From NCBI RefSeq assembly GCF_000182925.2, contig NC_026505.1:5332001-5396000 (forward strand): a stretch of DNA of 64,000 nucleotides. Direction: 5' to 3'. Shown here piece after piece: positions 37,640 through 47,736 of the stretch. The notes under the pieces were generated by a model. That model was given only the letters and a program-made list of their open reading frames with translations, was not told where the DNA came from and searched no databases. Source of the DNA: Neurospora crassa OR74A. Taxonomy: Eukaryota > Ascomycota > Sordariomycetes > Sordariales > Sordariaceae. The translations under genes and the position numbers were made by a program. Within the stretch, counting starts at the first letter, position 1. Each line of letters opens with the position of its first letter.

Positions 37640-37669
37640 CCTAGAGGTAGGTTGGTACGTACCTCTAGG
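37640..37669. repeat. Inverted repeat with 10-bp arms containing TAGAGGTA
   Basis: CCTAGAGGTA is followed after 10 bases by its exact reverse complement TACCTCTAGG. Three more TAGAGGTA octamers occur within 250 bp on either side. Confidence 0.85.
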
Positions 37670-39043
37670 TATTTTCAGTATGTCTGCTCCTGCCATAACC
37701 TGTCTGCCTGTCTAGAGGTAGGTAGAAGTAGCGATTAAATGGTAAGGTACAAACACTGCTGCAATTTCCCACTGATTCCTGCCCCCAGCTGGCGCGGACC
37801 CACCCAAAACCCAACAAACGGCCGGTTCCTCTTTGGTTCCAGGTATCGTGCCAGCGTGCTACATACAGAAATCCAACTTCCCAGGGGCACTTCCACCTTC
37901 ACTTGCCACGCGCACTGACCACAGAAGCTCTTGCTACACGTGTGCTGACTTCCACTTCGTTGCGTGCCTGGGCCATTTTTGGAGAAAGGCCCGTGATCCG
38001 CCAGTGCCAACGAGCGTCGGCGGCCCGTGAGCGCTAGCGTGCCAGCCAGTCAATGCACTCCCGTCACTGGCAAACTCGTTGAGAAAGCGCCTGCCCACTG
38101 CACTCATGCACCCGCTTGCCCAGTCGCAAAGCGTCAGTCCCTTTTTATGAACGGCGGAACGCACCTGATTTGCGCGACCGCTGCTCACGTTCAACTTTTT
38201 TCCTTTCAACTCCCGTCGTCACCCTGACCTGACATCAGCAGCATCTCTCCTTTCTTCGACGACCAACTTGTCGCCCTTGGTCGCCTTGTCGCATCGCCCA
38301 TCGTCGTACTTGATAGTCGCGTCCTTTTCTTCGTACATCTTTTCCCTGTTCTGGCAAAGCTGTAGAGGCGATTTAAACGCGCAGGTTTTCTTGACGTCTC
38401 GGGCGTTTTTCTGCTTGCGCGACCGTCATTCGGAAGTCGTCTCTTTCCCTGGCAGCTGCAGTCGTCCGATCGACCTGCGGCCCTGGCTTTTGAAGATTAA
38501 TTTCGTTACCTGCCTGCTCAGCTGAGTTCAAGGTCGGGACCTCTCCATTCTTTAACCCGGGATAGAGAGGAAATGCTGTAGCGAACTGCGATAATCTCAT
38601 CGCTGTTGTCTTCCGCGCACGCGTGGGGGAGATTCGTGACGAGTTTGCGGACGCATTCAGGCACACGTAACCCACCACCCAACAAGGAGCACGTGCCCCA
38701 AGGCGTCAGAACATCACGATAAGATCGTGACGAACACATTCAGGGTATGCATCATCTTCACCTCTTCCCCAGTCCTAACACCTCGAAAAAAAAAACAAGC
38801 ACAAAGACCACCACTGTATTTTACCATATCACATGTCCTGCATCTGCCTGTTGAATCAAGCAGTCTGGAACCCGCGGTCAATTAAGGCTGTGAGTGGTCA
38901 AGGATTGCGAGATTTGCAGTGCAAATCATGGGTTTCGTGTTAACCAAAAGGCCAACAAACCCTTTCACCAACATCGACCAAAAACGGTACAAGTAACCTG
39001 GGCTACCTGCCACAGTACCTTGCGTTTAATCCTTCTGTCAGGT

Positions 39044-39091
39044 GAAAAGAGGGGAGAGAGCAGAGAGAGCAGAGAGAGAGAGAGAGAGAGA
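39044..39091 (+). repeat. GA-rich purine tract
   Basis: Almost pure purine run dominated by GA dinucleotides with two interspersed C. Confidence 0.85.
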
Positions 39092-39943
39092 CATGTGCGG
39101 GGAGAAATGCAAAACCAAACAACGACTTGGGGAGAACAACAACAGTACCTGGAAAGGGCAATCCAGAGACTGCACAATCCCATCTTGATTGATATGCTGC
39201 GGTCATTTGATGAGCCTCTGGCAATGGCTATCAATGACACCCGGATCTATCAGCCTCGCCCCCTGGTTAATTGTCCCATGCACAACCTGAGATCCAGATT
39301 TCACATCTGCTGTGTGGCAAGCAGGCAGCCCAACAAAGACACACCTTGGCCTGGCTGGAATTCCTGGGAGAAACCTAAAAGACAACCCTGAGTGGATGGT
39401 GGCTGTTAGTGCTACGGGCAATACGCATTCCGAACAGCGACTGTTGAGCGACTGCCACAGCACTGCCAAGGCCTGCGGGTCATGTCACTTCCTTAACAGC
39501 ACTACTGCAACTGTCTGAACGGTGCTGTGCTCGCAGCCCCGCACACCTCACTCATCCACGCCCGACAACCCCACCGACGGGACTTCAACCGCGCAAGTGG
39601 AAGCCGGCCCGTTGATGGAATCCGATTCACATTGAAGACAAAACCTCACCTCACCTTTTGTGTCCTCGGCAACACTTGATTTGAGACGGTGGACATCACG
39701 GCAGCGGAATATTCGACCAAAGCATCGAATAGCAATAAACTTGCAGCAAGCTCAATCAAGTCGCGTCGTGTGGTTTTTAGACAACCGCCGCGGCTGGCAA
39801 CCTTGGTTGATTTCCCTGCGCTGTCACCCTGGACGGTACCTCGACCACTGTTTACACGTCCATCTTGAATGCCAACGCTTTCCCCGCCGCTACCAGGGGC
39901 AACCAGCCTCGACAACATTTCGACTTGCACCACCACACCACAA

Positions 39944-39970
39944 CACCACCACCACCACCACCACCACCAC
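39944..39970 (+). repeat. CAC trinucleotide repeat, 9 copies
   Basis: Nine perfect CAC units in the region upstream of the PNUTS-like gene. Confidence 0.9.
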
Positions 39971-40090
39971 TATCACCGGGAACAGTGCATTCTGAAGCGC
40001 TCTCCTGTGAATCAACATCGATATCGACATTAACTTGTCGCTGGACTTTGCTTGGTGCTGGCGGCCTTGCATAACGCTCCCTCCAGATTT

Positions 40091-40181
40091 CTTTTGTTCT
40101 CTCTCTCAGTCTCTCTCTCAGGGTCTCTCTCTCTCTCTCTCTCTCAGGGTCTCTCTCTCTCTCTCTCTCTCTTTCTCTTTT
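40091..40181 (+). repeat. CT-rich tract with CAGGGT interruptions
   Basis: About 90 bases of CT dinucleotides interrupted by CAG or CAGGGT at intervals, giving an irregular higher-order unit of roughly 26 bases. It lies within 700 bp of the PNUTS-like start codon. Confidence 0.85.
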
Positions 40182-40534
40182 CATGACTGAAATCTTTCTC
40201 AGATTTCATTCAGGACATGTGCGAGCTGGTTTTCTCGCTCATTGTCTGCCACTCGTTCACGCATTACACTTGGACTGCGGGCAACTTCTCAGAAGCTGGA
40301 CTCTTTACCTGACGCTGACCCTCCTCTTGCCTCGCAGAACTTCACAGGCTAAGCCGCTTCCAGCTTGGCATTCTTCCTGATTGGATCAGCTAGCGCATTC
40401 TGTGCCCCACCACTCGACGTTGGAGACACCCCATCCGTGTAGCAAGGCAGCCACTCATTTCACACAGTTTCCGGACTGGTTGTTAAGGACACACCTTTGT
40501 CTTGTGCTTTGACACACCCACTATCAACGACAAA

Positions 40535-40682
40535 GTGAGTTTCGACTGAGAGTATTCTGCTCCAAATTTCCCACTGGATTTACTTTGTCCCTCTCGTACA
40601 AGTCGGTCGTGTAGATCTGGACCGGTGGTGAAATGACTTGCACCGCATGAGCCCTCTTGACTGACCACCTTGATTCTCCTAG
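40535..40682 (+). other. Probable 5'-UTR intron of the PNUTS-like gene
   Basis: Consensus donor GTGAGT at 40535. A CTGAC branch point lies near 40661 and the acceptor is TTCTCCTAG ending at 40682, 78 bases before the start codon. Not proven without transcripts. Confidence 0.55.
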
Positions 40683-40760
40683 CCCGTTGCTGCCCCTTTT
40701 TTCGTTTGTTTGGATTCTTCCTTCTTGAGCTGAAGCCAGCAATCATCGTCCTCGCCAGTC

Positions 40761-43700
40761 ATGGACGCCAGCCACAACAACCACGCCGGGCAATGGGATC
40801 CCAACTCATTTGCGGCAGAGAATCCATGGGAGCAACAGTTCGCCTTCACTTCTGAGCATGGGCACGAGAATGTGTATCACACCCCTGGTGCTTTCATCGA
40901 CCCTCCACAGCAGGTCAACCCGCAGCTGGCTGGTCATGACACGCAAACAAATGCTTATGGCCACTACGACTACTACCCTCAGAGTGAGGCATGGACTGGG
41001 CCTAGCCCTGCATCTGCCCCTTATGCTCAGGAACCATTGACCCAGGAGCATTATGCACCTGCCCAGGCGCACCCACAGCACCACCACCAACAACCACCAC
41101 AGCAACAACAACAGCACCCATATGGCAACCATCGCACAATTGACAGCCGGTTCGCTCTTGTTGACCTCCCACAAGAGAACGAATACTCGAACCACCATAT
41201 TCAGATTCCCGAGAGGCAAGAAGTAGTTCAAGGTGGTTTTGCCCATGGCGCTGTTCCCCCCAGGCAACAGTCGGCAGATGGCTATCTTCAGGGACATGTC
41301 TCAGAGCAATGGCAGAGGGTACCAATGGCGAGCTCAGGCTATGCTACGAATGGAGAGTACCAAAATCCCTTGGCGATGCCACAAGCTGTAAATCACCAAC
41401 AGCCGGTTGTACATCAATCACAGCAGCCGCCTCAGCATCAGCCGCAACATGTCAGTCAGCAGCACTCACAGCTTCAGCGGCAACAACAGCCATCGCAACC
41501 GCAATTACATCTACCGCAGCAGCAGCAGCAGCAGCAGCCGCCGCCTCTACAACAAAGGCAGACGCCCACGCCCATTCAGTACCAGGCTGGCCATGGCCCA
41601 GTCCAGGGAGGGCTCACGGGCTACCACCAGGTCCAGGGTCACCATACCCCCGAGCCTCAATCAAATCAAGCTCACTTTATGCAACCTGTTAACGGGCAAC
41701 ATATCCAAAACCGCGCTTCTGTTGCACAAATTCCCGCGCAGCGAGCCACGGCCAGCCCCAGCCCACTAAGTCACACACCAATTCAAAGCGCACCTATACA
41801 GCAAAAGCCTGCCCAACCACCGGTGCCGCAACCTATCCAACCTAAAATTGCTCCACGTTCCATGGCCCAGCCTGCAGTGCAACATATGGTGCAGACGCCC
41901 GCTCATCAGACTGCTCAACCGTCACAGTCGACACCACAGCCTACGCCGCAGCCCACACCGCAACCTCATGGACAGACCATTTCGCAAGCCCCTCAACATC
42001 AGACAATACCACAAGGGTTTGTCCAACATCAGCAGCCTAGCCAACCTCAAGCCTTTCAAGTTCCGATCTCACAGTCCCAGCCCGTTCAGATCCAATCGTT
42101 CCAGGCCCCGGCGCAGGAACGGGTGGTTCAGGCTCAGGCTACACAACAGACTGTTCAGTCTCCCCAAAATAATGTGATCTCGGGCGTAAAGCGACCTGGT
42201 GATGTGCAGGAGATGCAAACCCTTGCCAAGAAACCGAAGGTGGTACAACCAGCCTCCAGTATCGCGAATCCCCAAGTCATTAGCTTCGCAAATAATAACT
42301 CGGCGAACCCTGGCTTCGTACCGGATGTAAATGGGCAAGGCGATGGTGGCGATGCTGCCGGTCTTTTCATCGTAGATGAGGATTTGATTGACAAGGCAAT
42401 TCAAAAACCGGGTTGCACTATCCCAGGAGTGCCACATCTCGTCATTGATGAATCTCCGGTGCAGCTCAAGAAGGGACCACCAACCAAGCGTTTCGTGACC
42501 ATCGTGGCGAAAGCGGGCAAAGACCCTCTATTCCCTGGTCTTGAACGTGGCTGGACCCCGGCTGAGTCTCTCAGCAACCATGCCGAAGCATACCAAACTG
42601 CCAAAGAGGTGCTGGACCGCCAGAGAGCAGATATCAGGCTTGATATCGAGATGAAGCGCGCAAAGACTGAGATGCCGGCCGACTGGTGGAAGAAGCTCTC
42701 CAAGGGTGAACTTGGAACGGATGCCAAGCAGCGAGGATCGCCTCCGCCTGAGCCTACCCTGACAGCCGTGAAAGCATCCGAGCTGCTTCGCCTCCATCCA
42801 GCTCACAAGAAAAACAGGAAGGTGATTGTACACACGAGTAATGAATTCGGTGCATTTGTTGCAGATAAGATTGCTGCTCTAAGGGCTGCACCAGCATTTG
42901 AGAAGCTTGTCAAAGATGTTAAGAACAAGGGAAAGGGTTCTGCTACCCTCAAGCCTGCTGCAGTTGAGACTTTGAAGCAGTCTCTCCAGCCGTTCAAAAC
43001 GGAGCTTGAAGCAGCCATTGTTGAGGGACTCAAAGTCGGAGACCCAGTAATCCTGCGCATGGTGGGTGAAAGGGGTATACTGCCCGTTCGTCTACTCAAT
43101 CTTCTGATCCAACTCTTCAACCTTGGCGAGGCTACCTCATCGTTGGCCAAGGCCGCTCTTCGCCTCTTTGGTTGCTTTACAAGCCTTACGCCAGAGCAAC
43201 TTGAGGCTTGGAAATTCCAAACCACAAAAGGCAAGCTTGAGGGGCTGGGTGATCCTGAGATCAATGAGTTGGTCGCAACTATCATTGCAAATGCCGAAAA
43301 GAACGCTGGGAAGGAAAATCCTGCGGCCAAGTCAAAGAAAGAGGCTAGCAGCGATGCTAAGAAAACTCCTGCCAAGACAACAGTCTCAACAACCAAGAGA
43401 GCACGTGAGGATGATACCAATGGCGATGCACGCACGGTCAAGAAGCCTTCTACAGATGGTAAGCCTCGGGTGACGGCCACCTCGAAGTCTACTAGCGATG
43501 TCAAAGCTCCATCTACTGGTTCAAAGACGCCTCCAACTACAGCCAAACCAGCTCTTAAAACATCGGCTACCACACCTGCTACGACCGCGTCCAAACCCCG
43601 TGCTTCTTATCTGCTTCCTGGCAAGGCCCGCCCATCAGCAAAGCCAGTCCCAAAACCAGAGCCTTCAAAGGCCGAACCAGCGAAACCGCTGGTCAAGGCA

Positions 43701-45701
43701 GCTTCTGCAAAACCATCTACCGCGCCGTCTGCGATAAAATCCAATGCCCCTCAGGCGGTATCCTCAGCTGGCAACTCGGCGAAGGCAACAAAGCCCAAGG
43801 AAGAGCCACCGACCAGCTCTAGGTTTGCGGCACTCATGGATGAGATTGCTGCACCCAGGAAGGTGATAGCAGACGCAACACCTCCGGCGGAGTCCGCCCC
43901 TGACCCGAATGAGACGGAAGAACAGAGGAGGCGCCGCTTGCGGAAGGAGGAGCGGAGGAGAAAGAATATGAGGGTCGTTTTCAAGAGCGACGATCAACTA
44001 TGCCAGATCAAGGAGTACACCCTATTTCCCGAAGAGATGGGCCACCGCCAGTCTCGCGATGTCCGATCAGATAGCAAGGACAAGCGTGAAGGCATGGCAC
44101 TCAAAAAGGGCCATGCGGGTGAGCTTCGCCCTTGGGAGGAGCCCAACTCGGTTGATCTGGAAGTTCTTCCGGAGGAGGTGCGCAAGGAAAGCTATGTCAC
44201 CATGGGTGGCGTGAAGACTTTCCGCACCGAACAACAGGCGTTCATGGAAGATCGGGAAGCCAAGGAGCTCATGGTCATTTATACAGACCCATCGGATATT
44301 CCGCCTACGCCTAAGTCGCCTGCTTACGAGCCTTCGCTTGATGACGGCTCCGGGTCTGATGTTCAACTGCCTGCGGGTCTGGAGTATGATGAGCTTCGTC
44401 GCAGAGCTACCGATATGAAGAACTTTGGTGCTCACCGTTCAGTTTATGAGGCCAAGGCTCGGCTGGAGACTCAGTCGAGCCCAGGCTTTGCTGACTTCAC
44501 CGAGACGATGAAGTCGCTTAACTCGATCACCGGCCCGTATGCCGGGTATCCTATCCCTGTACAGCAACCAACCGCCGTGCACGTAGCGCCCGTTGCTGCG
44601 GCTAGGCCTGAGGGCATTCCGCCTATCATCGTGCCTGTCACAAACGAGCCGCCGGAGGTTCGTGATCAGCGGACGTACGAGCTCATTTCCTCTGAAAGGG
44701 TCCGGTACTACCGCGATCCGGAGCCTTACGATCCTGCGCGTCCCAAGACAGTACGTCGTCACGATTACACAGATCCTCTAATTCAGAAGGCTGCAGACTA
44801 TGTGGAAGAAATCGTTGAGTATGTTAAGCGGGCCGTCCCTGAAGTCAAGCAACAACCTGTTCCGGCAGTTCCTATTGTGCCAGCTCAAGCTTCATCTCCA
44901 GCCCAGGCTGCTCAACCAGCGGCAGCCCCGGTAGACTACAGCGCAGCCTGGGCACAGTATTATGCCCAGCAAGCTCAGCAAGGACAGCAGCCGGATGCGC
45001 ATGCCCTTCAACAACAGCAGGCTTGGTATGCTCAACAACAGCAACAACAGCAGCAGCCAGGCGCCTTGGGTGCCTACCAACAACAGATCGCTCAGCTCGC
45101 TGCTCAAGGCGTCGATGTAAATGCCATCATGACTGCTCTCGCAAGCCAATCCAACGCCAACCCCCAACAAGCCGCCGAGATCCAAGCCCTCATCGCCACC
45201 CTAGCAAGCGGTGGTCAACAACAACCCAACCAGCCCGCCGACCGTCAAATGACCGAGTACCTCACCTCCCTTATGAATTGGGCGGGCGGCGTTCCTCACA
45301 CTCAACCTGCCGCTCAGCATGGCGGTTACGACCCCTACCAAGCTGGTCAAGCCTATGATCACAACGCTCGTGACAGCCGTGATCGCGACCCTAACTCTCG
45401 CGACCGCGACAGCAGTGGTTGGGACCAGCAGCCGCACCACGGAGGCCGCGAAAACTTCCGCGAACGTAACGACAGTCGTGATGGCGGACGTGACGGACGT
45501 GATCAACAACAGCAACAAGGACATCATCGCGGCGATAAGCCCCACTGGAAGAACAAAAAGAACCGCGGTGATCGTAACGGCGACGAAGTGCCGGATCATC
45601 TCAGGGGCATCAACCGCAGTCTGATTGGCACGAAGCAGTGTACTTTTTGGGCGCAGGGAAAGTGTGCGAAGGGTGACAAGTGCACTTTTAGGCATGATTG
45701 A
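40761..45701 (+). CDS. PNUTS-like protein phosphatase 1 regulatory subunit (LW domain, RVxF, CCCH zinc finger)
   Basis: Single uninterrupted frame of 1646 residues. Residues 1 to about 560 are Gln/Pro/His-rich and disordered. A helical segment at about 695-820 (FEKLVKDVKN, LEAAIVEGLKVGDPVILRMV, GEATSSLAKAALRLFGCF) resembles the TFIIS N-terminal (LW) domain. A Lys/Ala/Ser/Pro-rich linker follows, then a basic RRRRLRKEERRRKNM stretch and the motif RVVF at 1071-1074, a PP1-docking RVxF motif, continued by KSDDQLCQIKEY. A Gln/Ala-rich region precedes an RD/RE-rich segment and a C-terminal CCCH finger with C1627, C1635, C1641 and H1645 (C-X7-C-X5-C-X3-H). This order (LW, RVxF, CCCH) is that of metazoan PNUTS; fission-yeast Ppn1 is the fungal counterpart. 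The implied role is nuclear, in transcription termination with PP1. The gene itself is certain; the function is inference from architecture. Confidence 0.85.
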   Translation: MDASHNNHAGQWDPNSFAAENPWEQQFAFTSEHGHENVYHTPGAFIDPPQQVNPQLAGHDTQTNAYGHYDYYPQSEAWTGPSPASAPYAQEPLTQEHYAPAQAHPQHHHQQPPQQQQQHPYGNHRTIDSRFALVDLPQENEYSNHHIQIPERQEVVQGGFAHGAVPPRQQSADGYLQGHVSEQWQRVPMASSGYATNGEYQNPLAMPQAVNHQQPVVHQSQQPPQHQPQHVSQQHSQLQRQQQPSQPQLHLPQQQQQQQPPPLQQRQTPTPIQYQAGHGPVQGGLTGYHQVQGHHTPEPQSNQAHFMQPVNGQHIQNRASVAQIPAQRATASPSPLSHTPIQSAPIQQKPAQPPVPQPIQPKIAPRSMAQPAVQHMVQTPAHQTAQPSQSTPQPTPQPTPQPHGQTISQAPQHQTIPQGFVQHQQPSQPQAFQVPISQSQPVQIQSFQAPAQERVVQAQATQQTVQSPQNNVISGVKRPGDVQEMQTLAKKPKVVQPASSIANPQVISFANNNSANPGFVPDVNGQGDGGDAAGLFIVDEDLIDKAIQKPGCTIPGVPHLVIDESPVQLKKGPPTKRFVTIVAKAGKDPLFPGLERGWTPAESLSNHAEAYQTAKEVLDRQRADIRLDIEMKRAKTEMPADWWKKLSKGELGTDAKQRGSPPPEPTLTAVKASELLRLHPAHKKNRKVIVHTSNEFGAFVADKIAALRAAPAFEKLVKDVKNKGKGSATLKPAAVETLKQSLQPFKTELEAAIVEGLKVGDPVILRMVGERGILPVRLLNLLIQLFNLGEATSSLAKAALRLFGCFTSLTPEQLEAWKFQTTKGKLEGLGDPEINELVATIIANAEKNAGKENPAAKSKKEASSDAKKTPAKTTVSTTKRAREDDTNGDARTVKKPSTDGKPRVTATSKSTSDVKAPSTGSKTPPTTAKPALKTSATTPATTASKPRASYLLPGKARPSAKPVPKPEPSKAEPAKPLVKAASAKPSTAPSAIKSNAPQAVSSAGNSAKATKPKEEPPTSSRFAALMDEIAAPRKVIADATPPAESAPDPNETEEQRRRRLRKEERRRKNMRVVFKSDDQLCQIKEYTLFPEEMGHRQSRDVRSDSKDKREGMALKKGHAGELRPWEEPNSVDLEVLPEEVRKESYVTMGGVKTFRTEQQAFMEDREAKELMVIYTDPSDIPPTPKSPAYEPSLDDGSGSDVQLPAGLEYDELRRRATDMKNFGAHRSVYEAKARLETQSSPGFADFTETMKSLNSITGPYAGYPIPVQQPTAVHVAPVAAARPEGIPPIIVPVTNEPPEVRDQRTYELISSERVRYYRDPEPYDPARPKTVRRHDYTDPLIQKAADYVEEIVEYVKRAVPEVKQQPVPAVPIVPAQASSPAQAAQPAAAPVDYSAAWAQYYAQQAQQGQQPDAHALQQQQAWYAQQQQQQQQPGALGAYQQQIAQLAAQGVDVNAIMTALASQSNANPQQAAEIQALIATLASGGQQQPNQPADRQMTEYLTSLMNWAGGVPHTQPAAQHGGYDPYQAGQAYDHNARDSRDRDPNSRDRDSSGWDQQPHHGGRENFRERNDSRDGGRDGRDQQQQQGHHRGDKPHWKNKKNRGDRNGDEVPDHLRGINRSLIGTKQCTFWAQGKCAKGDKCTFRHD

Positions 45702-46141
45702 GGGGAGTTGTAGAAGCGGGTATAAACTTGATTGTGCATCATTGAGGAGAGAGGATGGGGTGGCGCAAGGTTTTAAGGATTGAGGAATGGATTTTGGGAT
45801 GACTTTCAGCATATTAGAATGAGAGTCACTAGACAGATGAGGAAAGACGAAGAGAGCATTTCGTTTGCTGCATCATGTTATTACAAGCAAAGCGAAGCCA
45901 GGTCAAGAAGGACTGAGATATATTGAAGGAGGTTAGCTTCTTTGCATCAAAATGTTAATATATCACTTGCTATCGAAGATTTGTCAAGAAACAAGAAAAG
46001 ATGATCACTACCATGCTTTTTAAGTCAAGAAATCACCAAGTAAAAATATAAAAAGCAGTATAATGAAGAACCGGAGCACTACTGAAAGTAAGAAGAGTAA
46101 GTAGGCTTTCGGATATATTAGATAAAACCAGTTCTTAGATA

Positions 46142-46157
46142 ACCTAGGTACCTAGGT
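46142..46157. repeat. Perfect 16-bp palindrome ACCTAGGTACCTAGGT
   Basis: The sequence equals its own reverse complement and is a tandem of two ACCTAGGT palindromes. Confidence 0.9.
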
Positions 46158-46207
46158 AAGTCTTGCTGGCCGGCCGGACGATGTTTTTCTATTTGCCAGA
46201 GCGCGAG

Positions 46208-46243
46208 TAGCAGTAGCAGTAGTAGCAGTAGTAGCAGTAGTAG
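46208..46243 (+). repeat. TAG/CAG trinucleotide array, 12 units
   Basis: Twelve consecutive triplets that are either TAG or CAG. Confidence 0.9.
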
Positions 46244-46509
46244 CACACATCTTCATAAATCACCAAGCAGTCCAAAGGCAACTAACCGACACCGTAAGTC
46301 CGCTTCATCTCCTCCGATTTCTACGGCCGGTATATAAAAGGTTATTGCTTGGTTTTAATACACTTATCCTATCCTATCCGGTTTCACGCTTTATTACAAA
46401 AAGAATCTGTGTGGGCACAAATGTGGCTGTGACAAAGGAATATCCAACACCACCTAGTTGCCTCAAATATTGGTCGTAACAGTTAGTTGGTATTACCGGG
46501 TGTGATCAT

Positions 46510-46530
46510 GATAATGATAATGATAATGAT
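46510..46530 (+). repeat. GATAAT hexamer repeat
   Basis: Three GATAAT units plus GAT. The GATA cores could bind GATA factors, but the position in a 3'-3' region argues against a promoter role. Confidence 0.8.
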
Positions 46531-47736
46531 GAAAGACACTCGTGTTTTTTTTTTTGTTCTCCCCTGCCTACCTAGGTCAGTAGTCTATCCAAGTCTTTTC
46601 TCTGTTGTGGTCCAGACGTACACTTGCTTGTTCAGTCTAGACTATACTTAGTTACTACTTTTGTTTCTAAAGGAGGATTTGTGCTTTAGCTTTGCTGGAG
46701 ATGGTCAGGATGAAGACGTTTGATTGTTCAGAATATTGAATGATGTTCACATACGTTGGTTGATATAACGGTTATGAACGATATACTTCGTATGGCCTTA
46801 CACTTTAGATTAAACTTGGCCCGTCTCGAACTGTTGTTTCATTGATAGGTATGTACATACCTCTAGGCAGGATAACTTAAGACTAGTACCTAGGAGGGAA
46901 ACACTCGGCTTTTGAAGAGGGAGAAGAGAGGCTCGCGAAGGCACGAACTGGCCGGCTCATTACCTGGTTCCCCTAACTTATCCATCTTGAATTGTTAGCT
47001 TGCTCTGCTTGCAACTTCTTTCGAATACATAATCTTGAGAGATGGCACGATGGCACCGTTGTAGCTACGATGATTCCTGGCTCAAAAAAAGCACGCCGAA
47101 GATACACTCACTGTTACGTCTCGCCTTTCATCTTCAATCAAGATACGAGGTGACTGTTTATGATTGGGAAATCCAGCATTAGTATGACATACGAGTGTAG
47201 TAGACACCCAAAACAGACAACAAGAACGGGGACAGTGGTGCTAACTCAAGATTATTCGACGCTAAACTACAGTGGTTGATACCTGAGTACCCAAGGTCCC
47301 TTGCGATGGTGACCATACAATGGTTTGCGTATAGTAACCTAGAACCGAGCAGCCATTCAAGTAATCGACTTGATACCATCGACAACACCAGATAGGGATC
47401 GTCCGCCATGGTGCTCTTGTCCTCGTCCTTGTTCTTGTCCGGGATACTCGCCAGAGTGAGCCAAGAATTAATGGGGAATATACCATCGAACTGTTTGCAA
47501 CACCAGTGCATCTAGAAAACCAACAAAGAAAGACCATGTGAAAGTGCAACAGCCAACAAGTTGTGCCCATATGGAATCCGAACAAAGACATTGACCAAAC
47601 CCAAGATCCCCATACCCACATCCTTCGACCTTCTCAACCGTCCAAAGTCTCCTCAGCCATGCAAGGCCTCCTCAACTACTTAGAATTGGTTAAGCCGTCC
47701 ACTGATACCTCGAAAAACGAAATCGTGAGCCAAAAC

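Larger units (their letters stand above)
36849..40760. other. 3.9-kb divergent promoter region of SLY1 and the PNUTS-like gene
   Basis: No gene is supported. A cluster of TACCTA/TAGAGGTA elements occupies 37158-37720. Nearer the PNUTS-like start lie a GA-rich run (39044-39091), a CAC repeat (39944-39970) and a long CT-rich tract (40091-40181). A likely 5'-UTR intron at 40535-40682 suggests a long leader. The 165-codon plus-strand frame at 38894-39391 has no recognisable features. Confidence 0.5.
45702..47736. other. Convergent region between the PNUTS-like and FHA genes
   Basis: This 2-kb region of 3' UTRs is relatively A/T-rich. It holds a perfect 16-bp ACCTAGGT palindrome (46142-46157), a TAG/CAG array (46208-46243), a GATAAT array (46510-46530) and a TACCTCTA octamer (46858-46865). 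No gene is supported. Confidence 0.5.

Noticed and set aside
42803-43594. 263-codon minus-strand frame inside the PNUTS-like gene
   Set aside because: Antisense shadow of an Ala/Lys/Ser-rich region; its composition shows no domain.
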